A DNA stretch of 64,000 nucleotides from Halomonas sp. HL-93 (GTDB taxonomy: Bacteria; Pseudomonadota; Gammaproteobacteria; Pseudomonadales; Halomonadaceae). The stretch spans positions 2,046,001-2,110,000 of the forward strand of contig NZ_LT593974.1 of assembly GCF_900086985.1 (NCBI RefSeq), in the 5' to 3' direction. Position numbers and translations under genes: made by a program. Shown piece by piece: positions 37,119 through 47,942 of this stretch. The number at the start of each line of letters is the position of its first letter. Positions within the stretch are counted from its first letter, which is position 1. The notes below the pieces were generated by a model. That model did no database searches, had not been told where the DNA came from, and was given only the letters and a program-made list of their open reading frames with translations.

Positions 37119-40016
37119 ATGCCTTTTGAAACTCGCCGATTAGCCGAACTGGCTGACCACGATGCTTTTATCAAACGTCACAATGGCCCCAACGCCGATG
37201 ACGCGTCCACAATGTTAAAAGCGCTCGACCTTCAGCGCATGGATGACCTGATCGAGCAAACCATTCCGGGCGACATCCGCCTGGGCCGAGAACTTGCCCT
37301 GGACGACTCCAGAAGCGAAGCCGAAGCGCTTGATTACCTGAGCCAGCTGGCGCGTCAAAACCGGGTCGCCAAAAGCTATATCGGCCAGGGGTATTACGGC
37401 ACCCACATGCCCGCGGTGATTCAGCGCAACGTGCTGGAAAATCCAGGCTGGTACACCGCCTACACGCCCTATCAGCCGGAAATTTCCCAGGGCCGTCTCG
37501 AGGGGCTACTCAATTTCCAGCAGGTCGTGATGGATTTGACCGGCATGGAACTGGCCAATGCGTCGCTGCTGGATGAGGCCACCGCGGCCGCAGAAGCCAT
37601 GGCGCTGTGCAAGCGGGCCAACAAGAAAAGCAAGTCCAATGCATTTTTTGTCGCTGACGATGTCTTTGCACAAACCCTGGACGTGGTGAAGACCCGCGCC
37701 AACTTTTTTGGCTTTGAACTGATCACGGGGCCCGCAGACTCGGTTGCCGAGCATGATGTGTTTGGCGCTTTACTGCAGTACCCCACCGCCAGCGGCGAGA
37801 TCAGCGATTTGGCACCGCTGATCCGTGCGGCGGCTGACCGCTCAATCATGACCTGTGTCGCCACCGACTTGCTAAGCTTGGTGCTGCTTAGAGAACCGGG
37901 CGCTCTCGGCGCCGACATTGTGGTGGGTAACTCCCAGCGCTTTGGGGTTCCCATGGGCTTTGGTGGCCCCCACGCCGCGTTTTTTGCCACGTCGGACAAG
38001 CTCAAGCGGTCAATTCCTGGCCGGATTATTGGCGTGTCCAAGGACAGCCGCGGCAATACGGCGCTGCGCATGGCGATGCAAACCCGCGAGCAGCACATCC
38101 GCCGCGAAAAGGCCACGTCGAACATCTGTACCGCTCAGGCACTGCTGGCCAATATTGCTGGCTTCTATGCCACTTACCATGGTGCCGAAGGGCTGCGTAA
38201 AATTGCCGGGCGCGTACATCGCTTGACTACCTTGCTGGCGCATGGCCTTCAGCAGTCGGGAGTTCGACTGGGCCACGACACCTGGTTCGATACGCTGCGT
38301 TTGACCGAGGTAGACGCAGGTAAGATTCACGGCCGCGCCATGACCCACGATATCAACCTACACTACTTTGCCAACGGCGACGTAGGCATCAGCCTGGACG
38401 AAACCACTACGGCTCATGATGTGGCGACGCTCTTTGATGTACTACTTGGCGATGAGCATGGCCTTTCAGTCGCCACCCTTGACGAACAGATTGTTGCTGA
38501 ACGTATTTCAGGCATACCTAGCGCTTACCAGCGCGAAAGCGATTTCCTGACCCACCCGACGTTTAAGCGCTACCGCAGCGAAACCGAAATGCTGCGCTAC
38601 TTGAAGCGGTTGGAAAATAAAGATTTATCGCTTGCACACGCGATGATTCCGCTTGGCTCGTGCACCATGAAGCTCAACGCCACCAGCGAGATGATTCCCG
38701 TTTCCTGGCCGGCCTTTGCCCATATTCACCCGTTTGCCCCTCGCGAACAGGCGGCAGGCTACCATCAGATGATTGATGAGCTAGCCGCCTTCTTAGTCGA
38801 AGTGACCGGCTATGACCATATCTCCATGCAGCCCAACTCTGGTGCTCAAGGTGAATACGCCGGGCTAGTGGCAATTCGGCGCTACCAAGAGGCCCAAGGC
38901 GAAGGCCATCGTAATGTTTGCTTAATACCCAGCTCCGCCCACGGCACCAATCCGGCATCGGCGGCGATGGTGCAAATGAAAGTGGTGGTGGTCGAATGCG
39001 ACGCAAACGGCAATATCGACCTGGCGGACCTGCGCCAGAAGGCAGAACAGCACAGCGAGCAGCTCTCCGCCATCATGCTCACCTACCCGTCCACTCACGG
39101 TGTCTTCGAGACCAGCGTGCGTGAAGCCTGCCAGATCGTTCACGATAATGGCGGCCAGGTGTATATCGACGGGGCCAACATGAACGCCCAGGTAGGATTA
39201 ACGCGGCCCGGCGATTTTGGTGGCGACGTGTCTCACCTCAATCTGCACAAAACGTTCTGCATCCCACACGGTGGCGGCGGCCCTGGCATGGGGCCCATCG
39301 GCGTTAAAGCCCATTTGACGCCCTACGTGTCCAACCATGTCGTCACGCCGATCAACGGTGTCAATCCAGAGAGCGGCGCCGTATCCGCTGCGGCGTTTGG
39401 CAGTGCTTCCATTCTGCCGATTTCCTGGGCCTATATTAAAATGATGGGCGCACGCGGGCTGCGCGAAGCAACCGAGCTGGCCATTTTAAACGCCAACTAT
39501 ATTGCCAAGCGGCTTGAAGCAGCCTACCCGATTCTATATCGCGGCCAGAACGGCACGGTGGCCCATGAATGTATCATTGATATTCGCCCAATCAAGGCGG
39601 CGTCTGGCATCAGTGAAGAAGATATCGCCAAGCGCTTGATGGATTACGGCTTCCACGCCCCGACCATGTCGTTCCCCGTGCCGGGCACGCTGATGATCGA
39701 ACCCACCGAGTCGGAATCGCTCTACGAAATTGATCGATTCTGCGATGCCATGATCGCCATTCGCGAAGAGATTACTCGTGTCGAACAGGGCGAATGGCCG
39801 CTGGACAATAACCCGCTAGTAAATGCGCCGCACACCCAGGCCGATATTATCGACACCGAATGGCAGCGCCCTTACAACCGCGAACTGGGCGCCTTCCCTA
39901 CTGAAGCCGTCAAGGCGTCGAAATACTGGCCAGCAGTGAATCGAGTGGATAACGTCTTTGGTGACCGCCAGTTGATTTGCTCTTGCCCCCCAATTGACGA
40001 GTACCGCGACGAATAA
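37119..40016 (+). CDS. gcvP: Glycine dehydrogenase (decarboxylating), P protein
   Basis: A 965-residue PLP enzyme in the single-chain form (homologous halves), starting [11 protein letters not shown]. The pyridoxal Lys is in [19 protein letters not shown], about residue 710, and the first half has [14 protein letters not shown]. It decarboxylates glycine and loads the aminomethyl group onto H protein. It follows gcvH, and a terminator lies just after the stop. Length is typical of the gammaproteobacterial enzyme. Confidence 0.97.
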   Translation: MPFETRRLAELADHDAFIKRHNGPNADDASTMLKALDLQRMDDLIEQTIPGDIRLGRELALDDSRSEAEALDYLSQLARQNRVAKSYIGQGYYGTHMPAVIQRNVLENPGWYTAYTPYQPEISQGRLEGLLNFQQVVMDLTGMELANASLLDEATAAAEAMALCKRANKKSKSNAFFVADDVFAQTLDVVKTRANFFGFELITGPADSVAEHDVFGALLQYPTASGEISDLAPLIRAAADRSIMTCVATDLLSLVLLREPGALGADIVVGNSQRFGVPMGFGGPHAAFFATSDKLKRSIPGRIIGVSKDSRGNTALRMAMQTREQHIRREKATSNICTAQALLANIAGFYATYHGAEGLRKIAGRVHRLTTLLAHGLQQSGVRLGHDTWFDTLRLTEVDAGKIHGRAMTHDINLHYFANGDVGISLDETTTAHDVATLFDVLLGDEHGLSVATLDEQIVAERISGIPSAYQRESDFLTHPTFKRYRSETEMLRYLKRLENKDLSLAHAMIPLGSCTMKLNATSEMIPVSWPAFAHIHPFAPREQAAGYHQMIDELAAFLVEVTGYDHISMQPNSGAQGEYAGLVAIRRYQEAQGEGHRNVCLIPSSAHGTNPASAAMVQMKVVVVECDANGNIDLADLRQKAEQHSEQLSAIMLTYPSTHGVFETSVREACQIVHDNGGQVYIDGANMNAQVGLTRPGDFGGDVSHLNLHKTFCIPHGGGGPGMGPIGVKAHLTPYVSNHVVTPINGVNPESGAVSAAAFGSASILPISWAYIKMMGARGLREATELAILNANYIAKRLEAAYPILYRGQNGTVAHECIIDIRPIKAASGISEEDIAKRLMDYGFHAPTMSFPVPGTLMIEPTESESLYEIDRFCDAMIAIREEITRVEQGEWPLDNNPLVNAPHTQADIIDTEWQRPYNRELGAFPTEAVKASKYWPAVNRVDNVFGDRQLICSCPPIDEYRDE

Positions 40017-40037
40017 CGGCTCACTCAGCCGCCTGAC

Positions 40038-40082
40038 CGCCTTGAGGCTTCCTGTATCCCAGCGAGCCTCAGGGCGTTTTTT
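40038..40082 (+). terminator. Terminator after gcvP
   Basis: CGCCTTGAGGCT (40038-40049) and AGCCTCAGGGCG (40065-40076) form a 12-base stem with one wobble, followed by TTTTTT (40077-40082). It overlaps the 3' end of the convergent LysR gene and may serve both. Confidence 0.9.
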
Positions 40083-40959
40083 CCTGCAGCCGCTGCTGGT
40101 GAAAACCGTCGAGTAGCTTTTCATACCGCTTGGGAAGCACGGAATCTTGCCGCCGCAGTAAATACAATACTTCATTAACCGTATTGGGAAGGTTAAGCGC
40201 CTTCACCTGGCGCTGCCAGGGGGATGTCTCAAGCACCAGGCGAGACACCACCGTAAAACCCAGCCCCCGCGCAACGGCATCCAATACCATGCTGACTTCA
40301 TTAGTGAAGCCCTGGTGCCGGAAATGCGTCATCGATCGAAAATCATCGGGATAGTTGGCGCGCAATAGGGCGTTGGCGTGATTGATGCCATCGTAATAGT
40401 TAAGAAACCCAATGCCCATTAGGTCCGAAAGTGTACCTTCGGCAAAATCAGCAGGCACGACCAAACACAGCGGTTCCTGGTGCCAGATTTGGCATGCCAA
40501 ATCTGGATGATTGACTGCTTCGGTGACGATCCCGATATCGTAACGTCCTTCTAATAAATCATTTACGATCTCGTGGTTAAACGCGAAACTATAGCTAACG
40601 GTTAAATTGGGATGCCTTTGCTGCTGGCCCAAGATATAAGGGTAAAACATCAGGCCAACGCTACCCGGTGACGCAATACGGCATTCGCCGCTATCCAGCA
40701 AATCGTCATCTAACGCGTGACGAAATTGCTCGTGCTCAGCAAATAGTTTTAACGCATAGTCGTAAGCACGGCGTCCCGACTCGGTTAACGTAAAACTTCG
40801 GCCACGCCGTTCTAATAAGGTCTTATTTAAATAACGCTCCAACTTGCGAATATGCTGGCTCACCCCCGGCTGCGTCATATCAAGCCGCTGCGCCGTGCGT
40901 GTAAAACTGCCAGTTTCTACTAAGGTGATGTACGTTCGAAAATATTGCGCATTAAACAT
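40069..40959 (-). CDS. LysR-family regulator next to ppnN
   Basis: A LysR protein of about 296 residues if the ATG at 40957-40959 (MFNAQYFRTYITLVE) is the start; the frame runs 12 codons further to 40995, and neither site has a clear Shine-Dalgarno. The HTH is GSFTRTAQRLDMTQPGVSQHIRKLE, and the effector domain ends in LPNTVNEVLYLLRR. It is convergent with gcvP and divergent from ppnN, and the spacer between the divergent genes holds an inverted repeat that may be its operator. The inducer is unknown. Confidence 0.87.
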   Translation of the reverse strand: MFNAQYFRTYITLVETGSFTRTAQRLDMTQPGVSQHIRKLERYLNKTLLERRGRSFTLTESGRRAYDYALKLFAEHEQFRHALDDDLLDSGECRIASPGSVGLMFYPYILGQQQRHPNLTVSYSFAFNHEIVNDLLEGRYDIGIVTEAVNHPDLACQIWHQEPLCLVVPADFAEGTLSDLMGIGFLNYYDGINHANALLRANYPDDFRSMTHFRHQGFTNEVSMVLDAVARGLGFTVVSRLVLETSPWQRQVKALNLPNTVNEVLYLLRRQDSVLPKRYEKLLDGFHQQRLQEKTP

Positions 40960-41015
40960 GTTGGGCATCATCGGGTTAGCAATGGTACTTATCATATCAT
41001 ACTGCCCGCAGGGCT

Positions 41016-41073
41016 CTGACGGTGTACCTACTTAAGGAGCGTGATAGTATGCGATAAGACCTCACACCGTCAG
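41016..41073. promoter_or_regulatory. Inverted repeat in the LysR / ppnN divergent spacer
   Basis: CTGACGGTGT (41016-41025) and ACACCGTCAG (41064-41073), ten perfect bases separated by 38. The spacing is too wide for one protein dimer but would suit two operator sites or an RNA hairpin in the ppnN leader. Confidence 0.55.
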
Positions 41074-41087
41074 GAACTGCACCACTA

Positions 41088-42470
41088 ATGACCCACAACG
41101 CTCAACCGCGCGACACTATTTCCAGCATTATCTCGCCTGAAGGCAGCCTTGAAGTTCTCTCACAACACGAAGTCAATCGACTGCACCGCACGTCAAAAAG
41201 CGGACTGCATGATTTACTTAGGCGCTGCGCATTAGCCGTGCTTAACTGCGGTAGTCCGACTGACGACAGCTTAGCAATTTTAGAAGCCTATAAAGACTTT
41301 GATATTGAAGTGCTTCAGCAGGATCGTGGCATTCGTTTAAAATTGACCAATGCGCCCGCCGAAGCCTTCGTTGATGGGCGCATGATTCGCGGTATTCGGG
41401 AACACCTTTCATCGGTAATCCGCGATATCGTTTATATTTACAACGAAATCCAACGCCACGATCGTTTTGACCTCACCACCGCCGAAGGTACCACTAACGC
41501 GGTGTTTCATATTTTACGCAAAGCGGGCACGCTCAAACCTGGCCGTGACCCTAGCCTGGTGGTTTGCTGGGGCGGCCACTCCATTTCTCGGGAAGAGTAC
41601 GAGTACACTAAAGACGTCGGTTACCACTTGGGCTTGCGCGACTTGGATATTTGCACAGGCTGCGGCCCCGGCGCCATGAAAGGCCCGATGAAAGGCGCCA
41701 ACGTGGCCCACGCCAAGCAGCGTCGCCGCGATGGCCGCTATCTAGGCATTTCAGAGCCAGGCATCATTGCGGCCGAAGCGCCAAATCCTATCGTCAACGA
41801 GCTTGTGGTCATGCCCGATATCGAAAAACGCCTTGAGGCGTTCGTACGATTGGGCCACGGTATTATTGTTTTCCCCGGGGGTGTCGGTACCGCGGAAGAA
41901 ATCCTTTACCTGCTGGGTATTCTGTTACATCCCTCGAATCAAGATATGCCGTTCCCGCTGATCCTAACCGGTCCGGCCAATTCAGCGGCCTACTTTGAGA
42001 AAATTGACGAATTTCTGGTATATACCCTTGGCGAAGACATTCGACGCTTTTACACCATCATCACCGGCGACCCGGTAGCCGTCGCACGCCAGATGCGCCA
42101 AAGCATCGATGAAATCACCGAATTCCGCCGCACCCACCAGGACGCCTTTTACTATAACTGGCGCTTAACGGTTGCCCGTGACTTCCAGGCCCCTTTCGAT
42201 CCCACACACGATGCCATGCGCGCCTTGGCGCTTCACCGCCAACAGCCGACCCATGAGCTCGCCGCCAACTTACGACGCGCTTTCTCGGGCATCGTTGCGG
42301 GTAACGTCAAAGAGCAAGGTATCCGCGCCATAGAGGCACACGGCCCTTTCGTGCTTAATGCCGAGCCTGAGCTTATGCTGCGTTTAGATGAACTGCTAAG
42401 CTCGTTTGTAGCGCAGGGGCGGATGAAACTCGACGGGCAGGATTACACTCCTTGTTACGTTTTGACGTGA
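41088..42470 (+). CDS. ppnN: Nucleotide 5'-monophosphate nucleosidase PpnN (YgdH, LOG family)
   Basis: A 460-residue protein. The LOG core shows CWGGHSISREEYEYTK, CTGCGPGAMKGPMKG and the nucleosidase loop PGGVGTAEEIL; N- and C-terminal PpnN extensions flank it, as in E. coli YgdH. It cleaves nucleoside monophosphates to base and ribose-5-phosphate and is stimulated by (p)ppGpp. Full length for the PpnN subgroup, not the short LOG enzymes. Confidence 0.94.
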   Translation: MTHNAQPRDTISSIISPEGSLEVLSQHEVNRLHRTSKSGLHDLLRRCALAVLNCGSPTDDSLAILEAYKDFDIEVLQQDRGIRLKLTNAPAEAFVDGRMIRGIREHLSSVIRDIVYIYNEIQRHDRFDLTTAEGTTNAVFHILRKAGTLKPGRDPSLVVCWGGHSISREEYEYTKDVGYHLGLRDLDICTGCGPGAMKGPMKGANVAHAKQRRRDGRYLGISEPGIIAAEAPNPIVNELVVMPDIEKRLEAFVRLGHGIIVFPGGVGTAEEILYLLGILLHPSNQDMPFPLILTGPANSAAYFEKIDEFLVYTLGEDIRRFYTIITGDPVAVARQMRQSIDEITEFRRTHQDAFYYNWRLTVARDFQAPFDPTHDAMRALALHRQQPTHELAANLRRAFSGIVAGNVKEQGIRAIEAHGPFVLNAEPELMLRLDELLSSFVAQGRMKLDGQDYTPCYVLT

Positions 42471-42553
42471 CAGGGCGGGCAAAACACCGCCAACCCGCTA
42501 CACTAGGCTAGTCTGATTAGCCATTTAGGGTTCACCACGGATAGGAGATCAAT

Positions 42554-42754
42554 ATGGACATGATTAATCAGTTAAGTGATGGCAAAACCAAGGCGTTCGC
42601 CAAGCATTGTTTTGAAAGGCATTCGAAAGATGAGCTCGAAACTGCCGCCAAAGGAAGCCCCGATCAAGCTGAAATGAAGCACTGGGGCATTAGCGAAGGA
42701 GAGTGGGAAGAAGCGGTTGCCGCCGCCCTCGCCGATCATCAGTCGCAAGGCTAA
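42554..42754 (+). CDS. Small acidic protein of unknown function
   Basis: A 66-residue protein with a good AGGAG ahead of the ATG. It is charged and helical, with FAKHCFERHSKDELETAAKG and KHWGISEGEWEEAVAAALADHQ. One Cys. I do not recognise the family. It has its own stem-loop just downstream (AGATAATAAG/CTTATTATCT at 42761-42789), so it is a probable real, separately regulated gene rather than a shadow. Confidence 0.7.
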   Translation: MDMINQLSDGKTKAFAKHCFERHSKDELETAAKGSPDQAEMKHWGISEGEWEEAVAAALADHQSQG

Positions 42755-42760
42755 TGCCAA

Positions 42761-42789
42761 AGATAATAAGTCTACAAGGCTTATTATCT
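42761..42789 (+). terminator. AT-rich hairpin after the small acidic gene
   Basis: AGATAATAAG and CTTATTATCT form a perfect ten-base stem with a nine-base loop TCTACAAGG, beginning six bases after the stop codon. It is AT-rich and lacks a following T-run, so it is a weak terminator or mRNA-stabilising end. Confidence 0.5.
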
Positions 42790-42812
42790 GCACATGAAAT
42801 ATGCCGCATACC

Positions 42813-42850
42813 CATAATGCCGCCTGAGAATAAAATCTGGCGGCATTATG
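42813..42850. repeat. Perfect 12-base inverted repeat upstream of the MFS gene
   Basis: CATAATGCCGCC (42813-42824) and GGCGGCATTATG (42839-42850), perfect over 12 bases, loop of 14. No T-run follows. It lies about 140 bases before the MFS start. Candidate operator or leader hairpin. Confidence 0.7.
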
Positions 42851-42988
42851 ATTCAGCTTAAGCCTAGCTTTTCCGGATCTACTTCTCCCCATACACAAAG
42901 AAGTCTTATTGCATTGCTCATCAGCGATGTCACTGAGACAATTCACCGGCCAATTAGAGTTCAGCCAAACGCAACGCTGGAGGCCTGT

Positions 42989-44290
42989 ATGAAGCCTTTA
43001 TCAAATATGGGGTTTGCCCTCTTTGGGGCCGCTCTCGTTGCAATCAGTTACGGACTTGCGCGCTTTGCGTTTGGCTTGTTCGTGCCGTCCATCAGTAACG
43101 AGTTGGATCTGTCAGCATATGTCGTCGGCATCATCGGCGCATTGCCATTTGTCAGTTTCGTGCTTGCCACGATGGTGGCACCGCTTGCCGCTAATCGCCT
43201 CGGGGCTCGCAACCTGGCGATGCTCTCGGGGTGTTTGGGTGTTGGCGGCCTTGCACTGATAAGCCGGTCCTCAGACGCCCTATCGCTGTCTATTGGTGTG
43301 TTTATTTGCGGCATCTGTACGGGTTTGATGATGCCGGCGCTTACCTCCGCCATGCAGGTAATGGTTAGCCGTTCGATGCACGGGCGCGTTAGCTCGATTA
43401 TGAACGCCGGCACCAGTATCGGCATCATCGTGGCGGTGCCCACCGTCGTGTTTCTTGCAGATGCATGGCGTTTTACCTACACAACCTTTGCCGTACTGGC
43501 AGGCACGGGAGTCGTGGCAGCATGGTTTTTTATCCCCTCGGTCTCACGGGTTATTCCCGCCAACGCGGCTCCCCCACCGCCCGTGACTCGGCAGCAGTGG
43601 TCGCGCCTTACCCGGCTTTCGCTGTTCGCCTTCGCGATGGGTTTTGTGTCTGCGCCGTACTGGATTTTCGCTCCGGACCTAGTGGTTAAGCTGGGCGAGT
43701 TGCCTTCCGCCTTTACAGGCTGGCTATGGTTTGCAGCCGGCATTGCCGGTCTTGGAGGTGCTGTGATCAGCGATTTAGCTGATCGAAATAATCCTCCCAT
43801 TACGCAAGCATTGATGCTTATGATGCTGTCGTCGAGCCTTGTGCTACTGGCCGCCAGCCCTGACGAGTTGGCCCTGGCGATGTTTTCCGCTTTGATATTC
43901 GGCCTTGCCTACATGAGTTTGACAGGGTTGTATCTGATGACCGGCATCCGCCTATTGCCGGGCCGCCCATCAATGGGCCCGGTACTGCCTTTCATGGCCT
44001 GCGCGCTGGGACAGGCCGCCGGCTCTCCAGTGGTCGGCATGCTGGTCGGCGAGTTCGGCTATGCCGATGCTTTTTCAATATTCTGCGTCATCGGCATTCT
44101 GATGGCGGTGCTCTCACCTATCTATCCAGGCCACATTGACTATTTGACAGAAGACGACGAGCCGCAAGAGGGAGAGCCCGAAGAAACAGGCCTTCAGGCA
44201 GCATACGACCACCAATTCCTTGACGAGGATGGTAACCCCCTCGAACCGGTCGAGAACGAAGAGGAAGCATCTCCCCAGGAACAACGCTAA
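42989..44290 (+). CDS. MFS transporter (YbfB/YjiJ-like) with acidic C-terminal tail
   Basis: A 433-residue major facilitator. The ATG at 42989 follows CTGGAGG; the longer open frame would begin within the upstream inverted repeat. About 12 transmembrane helices are visible, with GLARFAFGLFVPSI near the start, a signature that resembles the YbfB/YjiJ branch. After the last helix comes a Glu/Asp-rich soluble tail of about 50 residues. The substrate is unknown. No regulator gene is adjacent, but the large inverted repeat upstream may be a regulator site. Confidence 0.87.
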   Translation: MKPLSNMGFALFGAALVAISYGLARFAFGLFVPSISNELDLSAYVVGIIGALPFVSFVLATMVAPLAANRLGARNLAMLSGCLGVGGLALISRSSDALSLSIGVFICGICTGLMMPALTSAMQVMVSRSMHGRVSSIMNAGTSIGIIVAVPTVVFLADAWRFTYTTFAVLAGTGVVAAWFFIPSVSRVIPANAAPPPPVTRQQWSRLTRLSLFAFAMGFVSAPYWIFAPDLVVKLGELPSAFTGWLWFAAGIAGLGGAVISDLADRNNPPITQALMLMMLSSSLVLLAASPDELALAMFSALIFGLAYMSLTGLYLMTGIRLLPGRPSMGPVLPFMACALGQAAGSPVVGMLVGEFGYADAFSIFCVIGILMAVLSPIYPGHIDYLTEDDEPQEGEPEETGLQAAYDHQFLDEDGNPLEPVENEEEASPQEQR

Positions 44291-44327
44291 CAGTTGCGCT
44301 GAGCGTTATACTTCCCCCATAAAAAAG

Positions 44328-44363
44328 GCCACTTGCTTTATTAGCTAGTGGCCACTTTTATAT
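44328..44363. terminator. Terminator hairpin shared by the MFS gene and the tRNA remnant
   Basis: GGCCACT and AGTGGCC form a seven-base stem with a loop of about 13 bases, followed by CTTTTATATATTTT on the plus strand. On the minus strand the stem is followed by TTTTTT. It matches in form, but not in loop sequence, the hairpin near 53165 on the other side of the island. Confidence 0.75.
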
Positions 44364-44413
44364 ATTTTGGTCGGAGCGACAGGATTCGAACCTGCGACTT
44401 TTGCAACCCCATT
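44347..44413. repeat. Left end of the 67-bp direct repeat (att site) with tRNA-Pro 3' fragment
   Basis: Identical at 66 of 67 positions to 53179-53245; the one difference is at 44399. It includes the last 46 bases of tRNA-Pro(GGG) (44368-44413: CCA end, acceptor 3' strand, T arm, variable region and anticodon stem/loop 3' side), then stops. The 5' part of the tRNA is missing, so this is the duplicated attachment site, not a working gene. Confidence 0.95.
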
Positions 44414-45152
44414 CCGTTTACCCCAAATTTAAGCAGGAACTAACAGAAACAAGAAGCAACATTAAAATATTGAAAATATTAAATTAATCATGAATTATAG
44501 TTTTCCCATTGTTTCCCTCTGTACCCTATTATATTCAGCTCCTGCTACCTATTTGCTACCTAGAAAATAAGAGACCAAGCATGGAAACCACGGGAAAATG
44601 AAGCTAACCGGCAAAGCGCTTGAGCAGCTTATCAATCAGGGGGAGATGTCGGCGGGAATGTTACGTAGAAGTGAGTGCATCAGCCGGCACGAGCACGACG
44701 AGCTGGCATACAAAGTATAATCAAGGGCTGCCAATTTAAGCGCACCTTGGCCCTGAACGGTGAAAGCGTCAACGTCACCCCACCCTAGCCCAGGTCTATA
44801 TTAGAATCGCCTTGTAAGCGAACTGCTTAACAACGATCATCGAAACCTCTGATATTGCACTGATGGTCGACCAGCTGTCAGTCTGCCTTATGCTTTTGGC
44901 TTAGCAAGAGAACTGAAAGTACGAAGCATTTCAACATTCCATCACCATGCTCATTCGACCCAAGAGAACGCTTTCTCAATTAAGCACCTTAACAGGCAGC
45001 ACAATTAGGCTTGTGCGGAGCCCAAACCGGAAAACGTAATCTATCTGCTTTTGTGTCCGACATAAATCGTGACAATGCACTGGTTGAGCGGCACTTCGAA
45101 CCCTCGGATCAATTCTCAGGCATGCTAAAACATTAATGCCTCAAGTCTAATT
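44414..45152. other. Island left arm, no intact gene
   Basis: A 739-base stretch, AT-rich near 44450-44570. No intact integrase or transposase can be read. A 40-codon plus-strand frame begins at ATG 44598 and a one-base frame change near 44718 would extend it to 44788. The repeated motif TGCTACCT occurs at about 44547 and 44560. I take it as decayed integration-end DNA. Confidence 0.5.
44598..44788 (+). pseudogene. Possible frameshifted small gene remnant in the island
   Basis: The frame from 44598 reads MKLTGKALEQLINQGEMSAG and on to ...DELAYKV, with the stop at 44718-44720. A one-base shift just before this stop continues with IIKGCQFKRTLALNGESVNV and stops at 44786-44788. The two pieces join smoothly as one small basic protein. 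I do not recognise the family, so the gene status is uncertain; a phage-derived remnant is plausible. Confidence 0.3.
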
Positions 45153-47942
45153 TTATTTTACATGCGCTTTAGTTGGTGCATTCGCATGCTCGTTTAACCT
45201 GACCGGCCATAGGCGCCTGCGAACCCAGGTTTCGATTTCCAAAATCACCAGCACCGCCACTCCGGCTAGACAAGCTAAGACCAGCATTTCCAGGGATAAG
45301 GCACTAGTTTCAAAAGTGTTATGGAACCAAGGCAAATAAGTAAACAGAAGTTGCAAAACTACGATTGCCGCTACTGCAAGTAATACAATAGGAGTGCCCA
45401 AAACACCACGAAGCGTAATAGACGGTGTGTCGAGATAGCGCACAGCGAACAGATAAAACACCTCCATGGCTACTAAAGTATTGACGGCCAGGGTGCGAGC
45501 TATACTTTGGTCGTCATAGTGGTGCATGGCAAAGAACCAGGCGCCGAAAATGCCTGTTAGAAACAGTAGTGACACGAAAATTACCCGCCAGATCAAGAAG
45601 CCTTGCAGCAAGGACTGTTCTCTCGGCAGGGGCGGGCGTTTCATGACATCCGGTTCTGGTGGCTCAAAAGCCAGGGTCATTGCCAATACAACAGCGCTGA
45701 CCATGTTGACCCAGAGAATCTGCAGCGGCGAAATCGGTAACGCGAGTCCCAGTAATAAAGCGATGATAAGGCTGATGGACTCACCGCCATTAATTGGCAG
45801 CATGAACGCAATGCCCTTTTTCAAATTAGTATAAACCGATCGCCCCTCGCGAATGGCCGCAACTATGCTGGCAAAATTATCGTCCAGCAATACCACGGAT
45901 GAGGCCTCACGCGCTGCTTCTGATCCCTTCACACCCATGGCAATTCCCACATCGGCCCGCTTCAGGGCCGGGGCGTCATTGACACCGTCTCCGGTCATGG
46001 CAACAACCCCATGCTGTGCCTGGAGGGCTTCGACCAATCTCAGTTTATGCTCCGGGCTAGTGCGCGCGAACACATCTACTTCAGTCACTAGTTGTTGCAA
46101 CTCATCAGTGGTGAGATCATCCAAATCCATTCCGGTCAAAACACGCTCGCTGTTACGCAGCCCCAGTCTTCTCGCAATGGCCCCCGCCGTCAGAGCATGA
46201 TCCCCAGTAATCATCTTTACTCGGATACCCGCCGCATGGCAGTCGGAGATGGCGCGTATTGCTTCTTGCCGGGGCGGATCCAGCAACCCCACTAGGCCCA
46301 GAAGTTCTACGCCGGTGCCAATATCCTCCACTGCGAGATCGGCCGTGCCTCGGGAAACGGGTTTCCGGGCCAAGGCTAGTACCCTCAATCCATCCGATGC
46401 CAAATCGGCAATCATCTGGTCCCACCAAGAACGCTCAAGGGCAGCGGTACCATCGTTTTCTGTCACTTCCACCTCGCACATGTCCAGGATGCGCTCCGGA
46501 GCACCCTTGACGTACACCATGCTGTGGCCATGGTGATCATGGTTAAGAGTGGCCATAAAACGGGTCTGGGTGTCGAAAGGGATTTCATCTCTGCGGGGCC
46601 AATCATGTGCACTACCTTCAATATCAAACGCCGCCTTGTGAGCAAAAACTTTCAGGGCTGCCTCCATAGGATCGCCCTGAATACGCGGCTGCTTTTCTCG
46701 AAAATCAAGGTGGGCATCGTTGCAAAGCCCGGCGGCCCGAGCCAGCTCCTCCAGCGCCCCGGTGATATCCACGGGCTTGCTATTCTGGCTTACGACCCCC
46801 TCCAGTTCATAACCCTCACCGGTTATGTCAAGTCGCTGCTTGCCCACCACTGCTGTGGTCACCACCATTTCATTGCGAGTGAGCGTGCCGGTTTTGTCGG
46901 AACAAATTACTGATACCGCCCCCAGTGACTCAAGGACGGGCATTCGACGTACCACGGCCTTTCGTCTAGCCATCTGGCGGACACCTATCGCCAAGGTGAT
47001 GGTCAGTATGGCCGGTAATCCCTCTGGAATAGCGGCCACCGTCAGCCCTACAACAGCCATGAACAGCTCTCGGAAAGGCAGGTCACTGAAGACCAGCCCC
47101 CCGGCAAATATGACCGCACCGGCAATGACCACAATGATGGACAAGATTTTGGCAAAGCGGTCCATCTGTTCTACCAAGGGTGTTTTTAGAGACGTGGTCC
47201 GTGCCAACAGACCAGAGATACGACCAATCTCCGTCGACGCTCCGGTGCGAACCACCACGCCACGCCCGGTACCCGTAGATACCATGGTGCCGGAAAACGC
47301 CATGCTGGTTTGGTCACCCAGCGCCGCCTCTTTCTCCACCGGTTCCGGGGATTTCTCTACCGCTACGGATTCACCCGTAAGGATGGCTTCCTCGATCTTC
47401 AAGTTATGGCATTTTTCCAGGCGGGTATCCGCCGGTACGCGATCGCCGGGTTCCAATAGCACCGTGTCTCCGGGCACCAGGTCAGCGGCGTTAATTTGAT
47501 GCTGGCCATCCTCACGGACTACACGTGCCTTCGGTGCCAGCATGTGTCCAATGGCGGACAATGCCTGCTCGGCCTTGCCTTCCTGGATAAAGCCCACAAG
47601 CGTCTGGATCACAACCACAGCCATGATGACCCCAGCATCTACCCAGTGGCCAAGTGCCCCTGTAATAGCCGACGCAGCCAAAAGAACGTATATCAGGAAG
47701 TTGCGGAGCTGGCGAATGAGTCTAGCAATGGGCCCGCTTGCCTTTCCTTCCGGAAGACGATTAGGGCCATAGACTGCAAGTCGCGCGGCGGCTTCCTCAC
47801 CACTAAGAGGCGCTGTTGCTTCCAGTTGCTCTCTGGTACCGAAGGCATCCACTGTGTGCCAGTGCTGTTCTGGAGACTGGACGGGTAAGTTATCAACGGA
47901 CAACACAGGTACCTGCCCGGCGCTCAAGAATTGCGAGAGCAT
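45153..47942 (-). CDS. P2-type cation-transporting ATPase, last gene of the arc operon
   Basis: A 929-residue P-type ATPase. Visible are LTGES (189-193), PEGLP in M4 (306-310), phosphorylated Asp in DKTGT (349-353), [17 protein letters not shown], and about ten membrane helices. M5 keeps the Asn and Glu of calcium pumps (NGGES), and M6 keeps Asn (VNMVSA), but the M6 Asp is replaced by Ala, so calcium specificity is doubtful; sodium or another ion is possible. The start overlaps arcC by 50 bases (ATG 47942); an internal GTG at 47903 would shorten this to 11. It lies in the arc island. Confidence 0.88.
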   Translation of the reverse strand: MLSQFLSAGQVPVLSVDNLPVQSPEQHWHTVDAFGTREQLEATAPLSGEEAAARLAVYGPNRLPEGKASGPIARLIRQLRNFLIYVLLAASAITGALGHWVDAGVIMAVVVIQTLVGFIQEGKAEQALSAIGHMLAPKARVVREDGQHQINAADLVPGDTVLLEPGDRVPADTRLEKCHNLKIEEAILTGESVAVEKSPEPVEKEAALGDQTSMAFSGTMVSTGTGRGVVVRTGASTEIGRISGLLARTTSLKTPLVEQMDRFAKILSIIVVIAGAVIFAGGLVFSDLPFRELFMAVVGLTVAAIPEGLPAILTITLAIGVRQMARRKAVVRRMPVLESLGAVSVICSDKTGTLTRNEMVVTTAVVGKQRLDITGEGYELEGVVSQNSKPVDITGALEELARAAGLCNDAHLDFREKQPRIQGDPMEAALKVFAHKAAFDIEGSAHDWPRRDEIPFDTQTRFMATLNHDHHGHSMVYVKGAPERILDMCEVEVTENDGTAALERSWWDQMIADLASDGLRVLALARKPVSRGTADLAVEDIGTGVELLGLVGLLDPPRQEAIRAISDCHAAGIRVKMITGDHALTAGAIARRLGLRNSERVLTGMDLDDLTTDELQQLVTEVDVFARTSPEHKLRLVEALQAQHGVVAMTGDGVNDAPALKRADVGIAMGVKGSEAAREASSVVLLDDNFASIVAAIREGRSVYTNLKKGIAFMLPINGGESISLIIALLLGLALPISPLQILWVNMVSAVVLAMTLAFEPPEPDVMKRPPLPREQSLLQGFLIWRVIFVSLLFLTGIFGAWFFAMHHYDDQSIARTLAVNTLVAMEVFYLFAVRYLDTPSITLRGVLGTPIVLLAVAAIVVLQLLFTYLPWFHNTFETSALSLEMLVLACLAGVAVLVILEIETWVRRRLWPVRLNEHANAPTKAHVK

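Noticed and set aside
44547-44567. TGCTACCT tandem as part of a CRISPR or repeat array
   Set aside because: Only two short copies; no spacers or repeated unit pattern. No CRISPR array was seen anywhere in the window.
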